This document shows, one piece after another, positions 46,864-57,077 of a stretch of 64,000 nucleotides of DNA. The notes below the pieces were generated by a model that saw only the letters and a program-made list of their open reading frames with translations, was not told where the DNA came from and did not search any database. This DNA comes from Aspidapion aeneum (taxonomy: Eukaryota > Arthropoda > Insecta > Coleoptera > Brentidae): contig OY755048.1 of the NCBI GenBank assembly GCA_963576565.1, positions 10,703,984 to 10,767,983 of the forward strand. Reading direction: 5' to 3'. Every line of letters begins with the position of its first letter. The stretch's first letter is position 1. The translations under genes and the position numbers were made by a program.

Positions 46864-47276
46864 TGTTGGTGCAAGCAAGAAATTTCCTAATTTTCATTTT
46901 CTTTTCCTTTTCTGCGCGTTTAAAATAATTTAAATTTTCGCGCTCTAAAATATGCATATGGGGTTTCACGGCACCGGACACGTGGAAGAGAAGCAGCGCC
47001 GCGATGAGTGCGCAAAGAACCACCGTCACAACAAGACACTAGCAAAATCACGTTCCCGAAAAAAGTGAATTTGAGGTGAAAAAACTGGACGTTTAAACGT
47101 CGACTGGAGCTGCAAGAGAGTCCGAGGTAGGTGCCTTTTCATATAAAATTCCATATGTATCGTAACTTTCCATTTTCAATCGTCAATACCGACAATTATT
47201 TTTAAATGTGCTTGTGAAGCCAATACCGGCGACCTATCGAAGGAAATTCCGTTATTTTTCAGCCCTTGCACGCACA
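46864..47276 (+). repeat. 5' LTR of the BEL/Pao element
   Basis: Starts 'tgttggtgcaagcaag' and ends 'cccttgcacgcaca' (TG...CA). 'ggtgcaag' near the start and 'cttgcac' near the end form an inverted repeat. Confidence 0.96.
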
Positions 47277-47281
47277 TTTAA

Positions 47282-47299
47282 TGGCCCTTCGACACAAAT
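47282..47299 (+). promoter_or_regulatory. Probable primer-binding site
   Basis: 'tggcccttcgacac' begins five bases after the 5' LTR with TGG, the complement of a tRNA CCA end. The matching host tRNA was not identified. Confidence 0.6.
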
Positions 47300-48013
47300 T
47301 AATAGTTTTCCAAACTACCTAGACTCCTGTGGTTCACCAATTTACTACAAAAATTCCAAATTTCTATATATTTTCAAAATTTATTTCAATTTCAATTATC
47401 AGACCATATTGTTTTACGACCTGTTGGGGATATGTTCCTTCAAAGTTGATCGAAGTGTTTATTACCGTTCAAAAATAGCTATAGCCAATGCACATATTTC
47501 GTATAGTTTATTTACTAGTTCATCAAAGTTGATCGCTTTGTTCATTACATTTTCAGTAAAAGTGGCGTCAATACGCCGAAAGTGAAAATTCTAAGGCGGT
47601 TCTTCCACCTACTTTGCTTTAATTATCGATTTTACAGGTGTCGCGTTAACGCGCAGGTGCAAGTGTCGCCGTCACCAAGGTCTCACGTTGCGCGCGTTGT
47701 TTCTTCGAATACCGAGGTTTCTTAGAAACTTTCAGACGGGACCGCTAGTCGTATGCACAGAGTGTGCGATTTGGAATCGGGAGGTGCGGGGTTCAATCCT
47801 TGGTGAGACATAAAAGTTTTTTTTAAGGATGTGTTCAAATAATAACATACAGACAAACTTACAAACATTTCATTTCAAAATTTTCGAAAAAAGTTAATAA
47901 AATTAAAATAATAAAATTGTTTAATTTTTGCTAAAATTCGGGTTATATTTTAAGCTATATTTTAAGCATTTTTTTGGGTAATTTTAAAACCAAATTAACT
48001 TTCAAAAACAAAA
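47300..48013 (+). other. BEL leader with a tRNA-like relic
   Basis: A 5' untranslated leader of about 0.7 kb. At 47740-47812 'gtgcgatttggaatcgggag' followed by 'gcggggttcaatccttgg' resembles the anticodon and T-arm half of a tRNA (B box 'ggttcaatcc', anticodon-loop-like TTTGGAA). The acceptor and D arm do not fold convincingly. The frame at 47208-47585 overlaps the LTR and is not a gene. Confidence 0.5.
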
Positions 48014-51000
48014 ATGTCTACGCAAAAACAGAAAAAACTTTGCGACAAAAGGCTTTTGAGCTTCAACCAAATGGCGGAAGCTCACGAGGTAGCTTTGAAA
48101 GCGAAGTCGGATACAGCGTTTCACTTTTTGTTTAAATCCAGATATGAAGACGTCGAAGAATGTCATGCTCAATTCTATAATTTTCATAACCAAATTATTG
48201 GCTCTCTCGAAGAGTTTAAACTTTCATTTGACGAGCAGGATAAAACTAGAAAAGACTTTGACAACCTTTATTATGAATGTAAGGGTATTTACTACGACCT
48301 TTTTAGGGCCAACCCTGTCAATTACGTAAGCAACCCTAACCAACAAAATATTGCTCAGAGGTCAAATACAAGATCATTTCCACAACCAAGGTTGCCAATA
48401 TTCGATGGTAATTATAAAAATTGGCAACACTGGTTTGACTTATTTAAAGTCATGGTACATCAAAATTCTGATTTAAGTGATATAGAGAAATTTCAACAAT
48501 TGCGGAGTTCTGTTCTGAATGAAGCCCTTTCTCTAGTAAAAACCATTCCCCTCGCAGATAGCAATTATCACATCGCGTATGAAACCTTAGTAAAGAGGTA
48601 TCAAAATAAACGAATTATTGCTACTACCGCTTTGAATGCTATTAACTTTCTTTCAACTAAATCCAGTTCTGGGAAAGAATTACGTTCCATGTTGGATACA
48701 TTTTCTGAGAATCTAGCCATCTTAAATGAGCTTGGTTTTCCTACCAAAGAATGGGACTTTCTTACTTTTAACATGATGCTCTCAAAACTTGAAGTCAAGA
48801 TGAGGATTGATTTCGAACTTTACTATAGTAGAGAGAAAAACAATTCAGAAATTCCGTCCTACACTGATCTTTACACGTTTATAGAAAATCATTGCGTTGC
48901 GCTCGAATCTGTAGTGCAAATGCCCAGTTTTAGTAGGCAAAATCAAACCCCTAGACAACCTCAAACTACGCGTAATTCTCAACAGAACAGTTTTCAGAGA
49001 AACAGTTTTAATAATTTTAATTCACCTTCTGCTTTCAATACAACTATTTCAAATCAAAGTTCAAATTCAAGAAATCAACAAAATACTTTACAAAATAGCA
49101 ATCAACGCAGCAACCCTCAAATACAAAATAATCAGAACAGAACTTTTAATCCAAAAATAAAATGTTACCTATGTTCTTCGAATCACGCATTATCGAAATG
49201 TATCGAATTTCAAAACAAAAGTCCACAGGAAAGGATGGGTTATGTTCGGCAGGTGAATCTATGTCAAAATTGCTTACATTTTGCTCACCAGACCGTGAAT
49301 TGCCCCTCCTCCTACAACTGCTTTACGTGTGGAGCTAGGCACCACAGTCTTCTTCACGTTCCACAACCAGTAGCGCCCTCTGTGAGTGTTAATTCTTATC
49401 CTCCAGAGAACGTTAATATTCCACTTTCCAATTCCAATAGCACCCCTATGTCAGGAAGCCATTCCACAAACTGTCATGCGACAATGATTTCCAAAAATTC
49501 CACTTTTCTACTTTCTACCGTTGTAGTTGACATGTTAGACTCAAGGGGACATTACCAACCAGTTCGTATCTTACTCGATTCGGCCTCAGAGGCAAACTTT
49601 ATTTCAGAAAAATGTCTAAATCGTTTAGGTCTTTCGAAAAGCTTCTTTTCTACTTCTATTCAACTCTTAAATCAAATGACATTTTCCAATACCAAAGGTA
49701 AGACGAAATGTCTTATCAAACCTCAAGGTCAAGCGGGACCTACCTTTAATTTTGAGGCTTTAGTACTTCCAAAACTTTGTACAGAGATTCCTTCTTGCGC
49801 TGTCGACTCGAGCAAGTGGAATCACATTCGCAATATCAAACTTTCTGATCAAAACTTCCATATACCAAGTTCCATTGATGTCCTAGTAGGTTGTGAACTT
49901 TTTCCGCATCTCTTACAAGAGGGAGTTATCCACGGAGAGCGTGGACAACCTAGTGCTTTTAATAGCATCTTTGGCTATGTGCTGATTGGTAAAGTTGAAA
50001 CTTCAAAGCAACAAAATCCACAATCACTCATAAGCTGTTACACTTCCATCGAACCATCTCTGGATATCTGCCTAGAGCGCTTCTGGGAGATAGAGCAGGT
50101 TCCACATAAGGTTCATTACAGTCCTGAGGATATTATGTGCGAAAAATTATTTTCACAATCAGTTTCACGCAACGAATCAGGTAGATTCGTCGTTCCATTA
50201 CCTTTCATAAACTTAGAACCCCAGTTGGGTGACACCTATCCAATCGCTTTAAAACGTTTCAAGCTTCAGGAAGCTAGACTTCTCAAAGACTCAGCTAATT
50301 ATCAAGCTTACAAAGATTTTATGCAAGATTATTTAGACACTGGTCACATGATACCTATTCCTATGCCTATATCTAAAGATGTCTTGGATAATTCCTACTT
50401 TATCCCTCATCACAGTGTCTGGAACACTGGGAAGATAAGAGTGGTCTTTGATGGGTCTCAACGTAGTCCCAGAGGTGTCTCACTCAACGAGACGTTGTGC
50501 GCAGGTCCTAAACTGCAAAATGATGTCCGTGAAATTCTACTTAATTTTCGAATTCATGCTGTAGCCTTTGTTACTGACATAGTAAAAATGTTCCGACAGA
50601 TTTTAATTATTCCTGAGCACACGCGTTATCAAAATATTCTATGGAGATTTTCTGAGGATGATCCTGTCCAAACCTACTCCTTAAGAACAGTTGTTTATGG
50701 ACTTAAGTCATCACCTTACTTAGCTATTCGTACTATACAAGAACTAGCTAAACTTGAGTCTGAAAGGTATCCTAATGCTTCCAAGGTGCTTCTTAAAGAC
50801 ATTTACGTCGACGACGTGCTCACTGGGCAGGATTCTGTGGCCTCTGCCAAAGAACTTCAGTCGGAGTTAATCTCCCTGTTGCGCCTAGGAGGGTTTGAAC
50901 TTAAAAAATGGGCGAGCAACAGTCCGGAACTTCTCTCCTCATTCTCAGAATCAGAAACACAAATGTCCATTCGTTTCGACAAATCCGAACCTAATTTTGT

Positions 51001-53335
51001 AAAAATATTAGGTCTCCAATGGAATCCTATCTCAGATTCGTTTACCTACTTGGTCGTACCAGAAGATAAACCATGCACCAAGCGAGGTATCTTATCTCAA
51101 ATCATGAAAATTTTTGATCCCTTAGGTTTCTGTTCTCCCGTTTCTTTACTTGCTAAGCATCTCATGCAAGATCTGTGGAAGGAGAAGCTGGACTGGGATT
51201 CTCAGCCTCCTCCGCATATCGTAAATGTTTGGAATCAATTTCGAACCGAACTTCCAAATCTTTCAAATATTCATTTACCTAGACGCCTTTCCATTGATCA
51301 ACCACGTAGCATTGAACTTCACGGCTTTTCAGACGCCTCTATGATAGGTTACGCGGCTACGGTCTATTTCAGAATGGAGTCAGTATCCGGAGAAATCCAT
51401 ACCTTTCTTGTAATGGCCAAATCTAAGGTCGCACCAGTGAAAACAGTCAGTCTTCCGCGACTGGAGCTTCTTGGTGCCACTTTACTTTGCGACCTAATTT
51501 CCTTTATTCGAAACACTTATTCAGATATTCTTAACTTCAACCAAATCTGTGCATGGTGTGATTCCCAAGTGGTTCTATGCTGGTTGGCGGCTTCACCTCA
51601 CAGGTTTAAAACGTTTGTGGCAAACCGTATCTGTCACATTCAAGAAACCATTTCTCCTACGGCCTGGAAATATATTCCATCAGCGCTAAATCCAGCCGAC
51701 TGTGCTTCGCGCGGTCTTATGCCTAATCAACTTGTCAAACATGACTTGTATTGGGAAGGTCCTTGTTTTCTTAGGCTACCAAAAGAGAGCTGGCCTGATG
51801 ATTTTCGCTGTCCAGACCCTCCGGAAAACGAGGTTATTCTGGAAGAACGAAAATCAGTATTTCAAACATGCACAGTTGAACCACACATGCTTGATACTTT
51901 TCTTTCTCGTTACTCTTCCCTAGAGAAAATTCAACGCATAATTTCCTATATTTTTCGCCTTACCGAAAAGAAATCTAAATATCCTAACGAAAATATTACC
52001 GAAGTAGAACTTCAACATTCTCTTATTGTTCTCGTTCGGCATGTTCAATGTTCCATCTTTGCTGATCTCATTTCACGTTTGAATGACGCAAAGCTACTTC
52101 CTAAACAATTTCGTAAACTTTCACTTTTTCTAGATACACAAGGCTGCTTAAGAGTGGGGGGTCGATTACCACATTCTTCCGAACTCTCTTATTCAGCAAA
52201 ACACCCTTTACTTTTACCACGTTCTCACCGTCTTACTCAACTTGTCATTGAGTACACTCACAAAAGGTACTGTCATCCCGGTCAAAAAACGTTGCATTAC
52301 CTCTTGAGACAACAATTTTGGATCCTTTCCCCTCGCTATGCAATCGAGAGTATAACTTCTCATTGCATTTTATGCTATCGATTAAATCCTAAACCTTCCG
52401 TACAAATCATGGGCAACTTGCCTGCTCAACGCATCTCTCAAGTAAAGGCATTTTCACATGTTGCCATAGATTATTGTGGTCCCTTTCCAATTACAATGGG
52501 AAAGTACCGAGGTGCAAAGGTATCCAAAGGTTATATTCTTGTCTTAGTCTGCTCCGCAACAAAGGCAGTTCACCTAGAACTTACCTCCGATATTTCCACC
52601 CCTACCTTTCTTGCGGCTTTTAAGAGATTTGTGGCAAGAAGAGGAAGAATCTCTGACATTTACTCAGATTGTGGTAGCGCGTTCTTGGGAGCTGATCGTT
52701 TACTCAAACAGTACTCCCAGGAAGCATGTCACAGTCTAAAAATTACCTGGCATTTTTCAAGTCCTGGTAGTCCGCACCTAAACGGACTAGCTGAGGCAGG
52801 AGTTAAATCCACCAAGGCAAATTTAAAACGTGTAATAGGTGAGCAACGGTTAACCTATGAAGAGTTTTTTACTTTTTTGTGTCAGGTCGAATCCATACTA
52901 AACAGCCGGCCTCTGTATGCCCAAAGTATGGATCCGAATGACTTTCTTCCACTGACCCCTAGTCATTTTCTTACCCTGGAACCGTTGAATTCTGTACCAG
53001 AACCCGATTTTTCTGATTCCAAGTTGAACACCCTGTCCCGCTGGCAGCTGGTGCAAAGGCTCCAGTCCGATTTTTGGAAACGCTGGAACTTGGAGTACCT
53101 AAATACCTTGCAACAGCGTTCTAAATGGACAGAGGCTTCTAACAATATTAAACTAAATACTTTAGTCGTGGTAAAGAATGAACAAAAACCGCCATTGCAA
53201 TGGGCTGTTGGGCGAATTGTCGACGTACACCCTGGCTCAGACGGTCATATTCGTGTTGTGACCGTTAAAACAGCTACAGGAACATATCGTCGACCAGTAG
53301 TGAAACTATGTCCTTTGCCTATGCCCGACGCATAA
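48014..53335 (+). CDS. BEL/Pao gag-pol polyprotein (1773 aa)
   Basis: One uninterrupted frame. An N-terminal coiled-coil-like segment precedes a DUF1759-type gag core from about residue 126 ('LPIFDGNYKNWQHWFDLFK'). CCHC-like knuckles lie at about 384-445 ('CYLCSSNHALSKC', 'CQNCLHFAHQTVNC'). The aspartic protease motif 'ILLDSASEANFIS' is near 519. The RT has 'RVVFDGS' near 808, motif A 'VTDIVKMF' near 852 and 'YVDD' near 931. The RNase H region has 'FSDAS' near 1104 and 'WCDSQVV' near 1181. An HHCC-type integrase domain is at about 1415-1455. The integrase core has D in 'AIDYCGPF' near 1485, D in 'SDCGSAF' near 1551 and E in 'GLAEAGVKS' near 1594. A DUF5641-like C-terminus follows. All catalytic motifs look intact. 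It encodes reverse transcription and integration of its own RNA. Confidence 0.97.
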   Translation: MSTQKQKKLCDKRLLSFNQMAEAHEVALKAKSDTAFHFLFKSRYEDVEECHAQFYNFHNQIIGSLEEFKLSFDEQDKTRKDFDNLYYECKGIYYDLFRANPVNYVSNPNQQNIAQRSNTRSFPQPRLPIFDGNYKNWQHWFDLFKVMVHQNSDLSDIEKFQQLRSSVLNEALSLVKTIPLADSNYHIAYETLVKRYQNKRIIATTALNAINFLSTKSSSGKELRSMLDTFSENLAILNELGFPTKEWDFLTFNMMLSKLEVKMRIDFELYYSREKNNSEIPSYTDLYTFIENHCVALESVVQMPSFSRQNQTPRQPQTTRNSQQNSFQRNSFNNFNSPSAFNTTISNQSSNSRNQQNTLQNSNQRSNPQIQNNQNRTFNPKIKCYLCSSNHALSKCIEFQNKSPQERMGYVRQVNLCQNCLHFAHQTVNCPSSYNCFTCGARHHSLLHVPQPVAPSVSVNSYPPENVNIPLSNSNSTPMSGSHSTNCHATMISKNSTFLLSTVVVDMLDSRGHYQPVRILLDSASEANFISEKCLNRLGLSKSFFSTSIQLLNQMTFSNTKGKTKCLIKPQGQAGPTFNFEALVLPKLCTEIPSCAVDSSKWNHIRNIKLSDQNFHIPSSIDVLVGCELFPHLLQEGVIHGERGQPSAFNSIFGYVLIGKVETSKQQNPQSLISCYTSIEPSLDICLERFWEIEQVPHKVHYSPEDIMCEKLFSQSVSRNESGRFVVPLPFINLEPQLGDTYPIALKRFKLQEARLLKDSANYQAYKDFMQDYLDTGHMIPIPMPISKDVLDNSYFIPHHSVWNTGKIRVVFDGSQRSPRGVSLNETLCAGPKLQNDVREILLNFRIHAVAFVTDIVKMFRQILIIPEHTRYQNILWRFSEDDPVQTYSLRTVVYGLKSSPYLAIRTIQELAKLESERYPNASKVLLKDIYVDDVLTGQDSVASAKELQSELISLLRLGGFELKKWASNSPELLSSFSESETQMSIRFDKSEPNFVKILGLQWNPISDSFTYLVVPEDKPCTKRGILSQIMKIFDPLGFCSPVSLLAKHLMQDLWKEKLDWDSQPPPHIVNVWNQFRTELPNLSNIHLPRRLSIDQPRSIELHGFSDASMIGYAATVYFRMESVSGEIHTFLVMAKSKVAPVKTVSLPRLELLGATLLCDLISFIRNTYSDILNFNQICAWCDSQVVLCWLAASPHRFKTFVANRICHIQETISPTAWKYIPSALNPADCASRGLMPNQLVKHDLYWEGPCFLRLPKESWPDDFRCPDPPENEVILEERKSVFQTCTVEPHMLDTFLSRYSSLEKIQRIISYIFRLTEKKSKYPNENITEVELQHSLIVLVRHVQCSIFADLISRLNDAKLLPKQFRKLSLFLDTQGCLRVGGRLPHSSELSYSAKHPLLLPRSHRLTQLVIEYTHKRYCHPGQKTLHYLLRQQFWILSPRYAIESITSHCILCYRLNPKPSVQIMGNLPAQRISQVKAFSHVAIDYCGPFPITMGKYRGAKVSKGYILVLVCSATKAVHLELTSDISTPTFLAAFKRFVARRGRISDIYSDCGSAFLGADRLLKQYSQEACHSLKITWHFSSPGSPHLNGLAEAGVKSTKANLKRVIGEQRLTYEEFFTFLCQVESILNSRPLYAQSMDPNDFLPLTPSHFLTLEPLNSVPEPDFSDSKLNTLSRWQLVQRLQSDFWKRWNLEYLNTLQQRSKWTEASNNIKLNTLVVVKNEQKPPLQWAVGRIVDVHPGSDGHIRVVTVKTATGTYRRPVVKLCPLPMPDA

Positions 53336-53524
53336 GGCAAAATTTTCTTTTTCTTTCTTAATTTTTTCTAAGTATTTTTTCTTTTCTTTTAATTTTAATT
53401 TACATGCATAATTTAATGCATATTTGGGTTAATGTTAAATTGTATCGTTTAATTGCTAATAGGCGAATACTATTTAATTTTTCTTTCCTTTCCTTTTCTT
53501 AACTAAGTAAAAACACACGTGTTT

Positions 53525-53538
53525 TGGCGGCCGGAAAA
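53525..53538 (+). promoter_or_regulatory. Purine-rich tract before the 3' LTR
   Basis: 'tggcggccggaaaa' abuts the 3' LTR. This position and composition fit the plus-strand primer of BEL/Pao elements. Confidence 0.6.
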
Positions 53539-53951
53539 TGTTGGTGCAAGCAAGAAATTTCCTAATTTTCATTTTCTTTTCCTTTTCTGCGCGTTTAAAA
53601 TAATTTAAATTTTCGCGCTCTAAAATATGCATATGGGGTTTCACGGCACCGGACACGTGGAAGAGAAGCAGCGCCGCGATGAGTGCGCAAAGAACCACCG
53701 TCACAACAAGACACTAGTAAAATCACGTTCCCGAAAAAAGTGAATTTGAGGTGAAAAAACTGGACGTTTAAACGTCGACTGGAGCTGCAAGAGAGTCCGA
53801 GGTAGGTGCCTTTTCATATAAAATTCCATATGTATCGTAACTTTCCATTTTCAGTCGTCAATACCGACAATTATTTTTAAATGTGCTTGTGAAGCCAATA
53901 CCGGCGACCTATCGAAGGAAATTCCGTTATTTTTCAGCCCTTGCACGCACA
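53539..53951 (+). repeat. 3' LTR of the BEL/Pao element
   Basis: The same 413-bp length as the 5' LTR, with two visible differences. A - strand frame at 53474-53704 across it is not a gene. Confidence 0.96.
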
Positions 53952-53956
53952 TTGGA

Positions 53957-54075
53957 CATTATCACTTTCAACATCCTATATTTCAAAAACTGGTCATTCA
54001 TTTGAATTGGGCCCATGAGAACTTTTGATAAGAAAGGTTCGGTTTACAACATACCACATTTGTCTTTGGTTTATT
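53957..54075 (-). repeat. Right remainder of the satellite split by BEL
   Basis: 'cattatcactttcaacatcc' and 'aaaaactggtcattcatttg' continue the unit interrupted at 46863. Removing BEL and one 'ttgga' restores the order seen in the units at 46165 and 46430. Confidence 0.8.
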
Positions 54076-54079
54076 TTTA

Positions 54080-54550
54080 ATTGACACTTTTAATTTATTG
54101 TATTCACTTAAGCCTTTTGAAAATATTGATGTTTGAACAACTAATTTTGATGAAGTGCTTAAGTAAAAATCTGCTTTAGTCCGGGTATTGTAGGTATGAT
54201 AATTATAATTTTGATTTATAAATTGTTTTAATGAATCTGGTAGTAAAATATTATTAATTTTAGAAATAAAAATACATACATTATAAAATAATAAATTTTT
54301 TACATTTAGCCAGTTTAATTTTTCAACATTGTTTTTAGTTTGATATATTTATCTGCATTTAAAATTATTCTCATTGCACGATTTTGTAAAATTTATAATT
54401 TTTCCAGAATGTCTTCATTAGCTGAATATAAAATAGTTGTATACACATTTTTTTGAGTAAAATGTGAAATAATAACTTATTCTTCCTAAATATCTAATTT
54501 TTGCTGCTAATTTCGAGATGATATTATCACCTGGGGATGTTTAAAATAGC
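54080..54550 (-). pseudogene. C-terminal fragment of a non-LTR retrotransposon
   Basis: Read on the - strand, three short segments in succession match the end of a Jockey/CR1-like LINE polyprotein: 'NIISKLAAKIRYLGRISYYF' (about 54525-54465), 'LQNRAMRIILNADKYI' (about 54395-54348), and 'LNWLNVKNLLFYNVCIF' with 'YNYHTYNTRTKADFYLS' (about 54320-54165). They are in different frames, so the copy has frameshifts. No tail is visible. Confidence 0.7.
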
Positions 54551-56578
54551 AGGACTTCTCGTACCTACACAGAAAAGAAATATTACATCAAATTTGGAAA
54601 ACGTATTTTAATCATTAATATTATCTTTTCTCAAAGCAATAAGATGACGTGATTTAACAAGGACTGCTTGCAAAAATATTTTATTTTTTTCGATAGTCAG
54701 TTTTGAAATGAGACTTAGTATTTTAAAACAAAAAACCATTTTTCAAATCAAGTGTTTGAATTTTCTTGAATATATTGCCCGACTAAAAGAAAAACCATTC
54801 TTAAAATGAAACAAAGAATTACTCGAACTAAAAAAATTATAAACTATATTGAGAAAATTATTTTTCTTTAAAAAAAACTAGTATTTCCTCAATTAGACTT
54901 TTTTTAATATCTAAATATAAGATAATCAATAGTTATCTACATGCCAGCAAGTTTCCACTACCCAAATAAAGAAGATATACACGGTACTTAATGTCTCTAT
55001 TTTTTTGGATATTCTCGTTATCCGAGAAAATCAGTCGGCGGTGCGTTTGAAGGGCGTATTACCATGAGTAGGGTGTCACAGACTACCCATCCACCCCTTT
55101 TAAAACCTGCTGGCACAGGTGGCTGGGTATTTCAATGATCTAAAGAATTACTCAAATACGATTTTTCCATGTCAACCTCCAATGCCGACTGGAAGTGGCT
55201 ATTCAGGCCTCAACTTCGTTTTTCGATTAGAGATAGGCATAAATTAAATAATATTTACGTTTTTTCTTGCAGTAGCATCCGAATCCGTTGCGGAATTATG
55301 TTCATCTACCAATTAAAAGAGCTTACTCGAAATGGCTATAATAATTTTTTAGATCAATTAAATAAATCCATCCCTTTTAAAACGGATGGACAGGTGGTCT
55401 CTGAGTATGTGTCCTGAAAATGTCACAACAATTGGACCAAGGCTATTTTATACCTTCTTAAAATAAGCAAAGACAATCAGTATTGGCGAAAATAGCAGTT
55501 TTAAAATCTCATATTTAGACCATAAAATAAGTACTTAATGTTTGTTTAGACTATCCTGTGTTCTATTGTTATAAAATTTTTAGAACGTTTGTTTATTAAT
55601 TTATTTATTTCAACGGGAAACCCCACTAAAAAATTTAAAAATAACATCGTCAAAATGTATACATTACAATGTCATTAAAAAAAACACTAACATTAAGATA
55701 CATACTAACAAACAAAACAATAAGTGCTAATTTTCAAGTTTACAATAAACAAAAATGTGATTGACCATTGAACCAGCAGTGAACAAAGAAACATGTTATC
55801 AATAGATAACTACTCTGGTAAAATTCTGAGTGTACCTAGAACTTTTTACAGAATTTGTAGAGACATTGAAAATATTAATTTCTGGATACTGATTTAAGAG
55901 TTTTAAAGTAATGTTACCGCCCTTTCAAATGGTATACCTACTTGCAATTTTGGCTAAAGAAAAGCAGAATAATATATTTTTTTAGTTTTTGTTTTAAACG
56001 TGAAAAAAAATACTGCACGACAAAACAAAAGTCATAAAATAAATATATATTTCTTGACATTTTATAATTGACGTATATCAAAAAATATTATACCGTTGTG
56101 ATTCTCTTTCCAAAGGTTACCAATAAGGTACCACAAGGGGGGTCATTCCTTCTTTTAAAAAACCTGTGTGCAACACACCTCGTAGAGAACCCGTCTAAAC
56201 AAATATTTTTCGTGAGAAACAGCCCGTGAAGTTGACGTTTTTTTTTATTGAAACAAAAACAATTAATAACCCGCTGATCTTTCCATACTACCAACCCTGT
56301 ACAGTACTCCACTCACACAAGATTACAATCGTCTTTATCCTCTCTGCATAAGATTAATACTTAGTCTTATGCTCAACTGTCTTTAAATTTATAACAGCAA
56401 TAATTTATAAAGCTCACGTAATTTTTGAACGCTCCCTAAGCTCAATATCTGATTTTCCATTTTATCGACAGTCTGACGACGTCGCACAACTCATTCCTGC
56501 CTCCTACCATAGAGCTCTGCCTCCTGTGCTCCTACTCCTCCTACTACTCAAGGTACTTCGTTTGCGCGTGATGCGGTT
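54551..56578. other. Intergenic; one LINE 3'-UTR-like trace
   Basis: No gene recognised. At 55590-55650 the - strand reads 'agtggggtttcccgttgaaa' then 'taaataaattaataaac', resembling 3' UTRs and tails of insect LINEs. The frames at 55169-55417 and 56088-56312 have no recognisable domain. Confidence 0.5.
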
Positions 56579-57077
56579 AGAGTTGGGCAAAACAGTGATT
56601 ATCGACTAACCGGTGAAGTAGCGACAGCGACTTATAAGTAACCAGTGATTTCAATCACTGTATAAAATATTTCTATTATTCATTCTTCATTCCCTATTTT
56701 ACCTAGTAAAGTATTTCTATTCTTCATTCACTATTTTACCTAGTATTACGGAGAGCATCCCCTGCGGCTGCGGCTATACAGTTATTTCGGCCACGAAAAA
56801 GGTTACCTAATATTCGGTAGTGATATGATTTAACCGGCTAGTTGAAAATCACCGTTTTCGTATGTTGAAACGTGAAACGCGATTTCACTGCCAAATATGC
56901 GTTCGGGTGCGACCAACGACACGACGACGCCGTGAGACGCGACGTTCCTCAGATACCGGTAATAATATTTACCAATCGCTGAATAACTGTTTGTGCAGAA
57001 TTTCGATAACCGGTAGCGCCAGTGATTTTTGTTTCACTGTTACTGAATCGCAGTGATCGATATATCGCCCATCTCTA
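56579..57077. mobile_element. 499-bp hAT MITE with exact 8-bp target duplication
   Basis: Termini 'tagagttgggcaaaacagtg' and, inverted, 'tagagatgggcgatatatcg'. Flanks 'gatgcggt' on both sides (about 56571-56578 and 57078-57085). The interior has repeated 'cagtgat' and 'accggt' motifs, likely subterminal binding sites, and a GC-rich stretch at 56870-56960. The 64-codon frame inside is not a gene. Confidence 0.88.

Larger units (their letters stand above)
46864..53951 (+). mobile_element. Intact BEL/Pao LTR retrotransposon
   Basis: A full element of 7088 bp: 5' LTR, primer-binding site, leader, single gag-pol frame, purine-rich tract and 3' LTR. It is flanked by the 5-bp target duplication 'ttgga' (46859-46863 and 53952-53956). 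Both LTRs are 413 bp and differ at two positions that I can see ('actagc/tagt' and 'tcaatcg/tcagtcg'), so the insertion is recent. No env frame. It lies between the LRR gene and EXO1, inside an older foldback satellite. Confidence 0.96.

Noticed and set aside
53474..53704. 76-codon - strand frame across the 3' LTR, considered as an accessory retroelement gene
   Set aside because: It is antisense to the element, half of it is LTR, and no env-like or other domain is visible.
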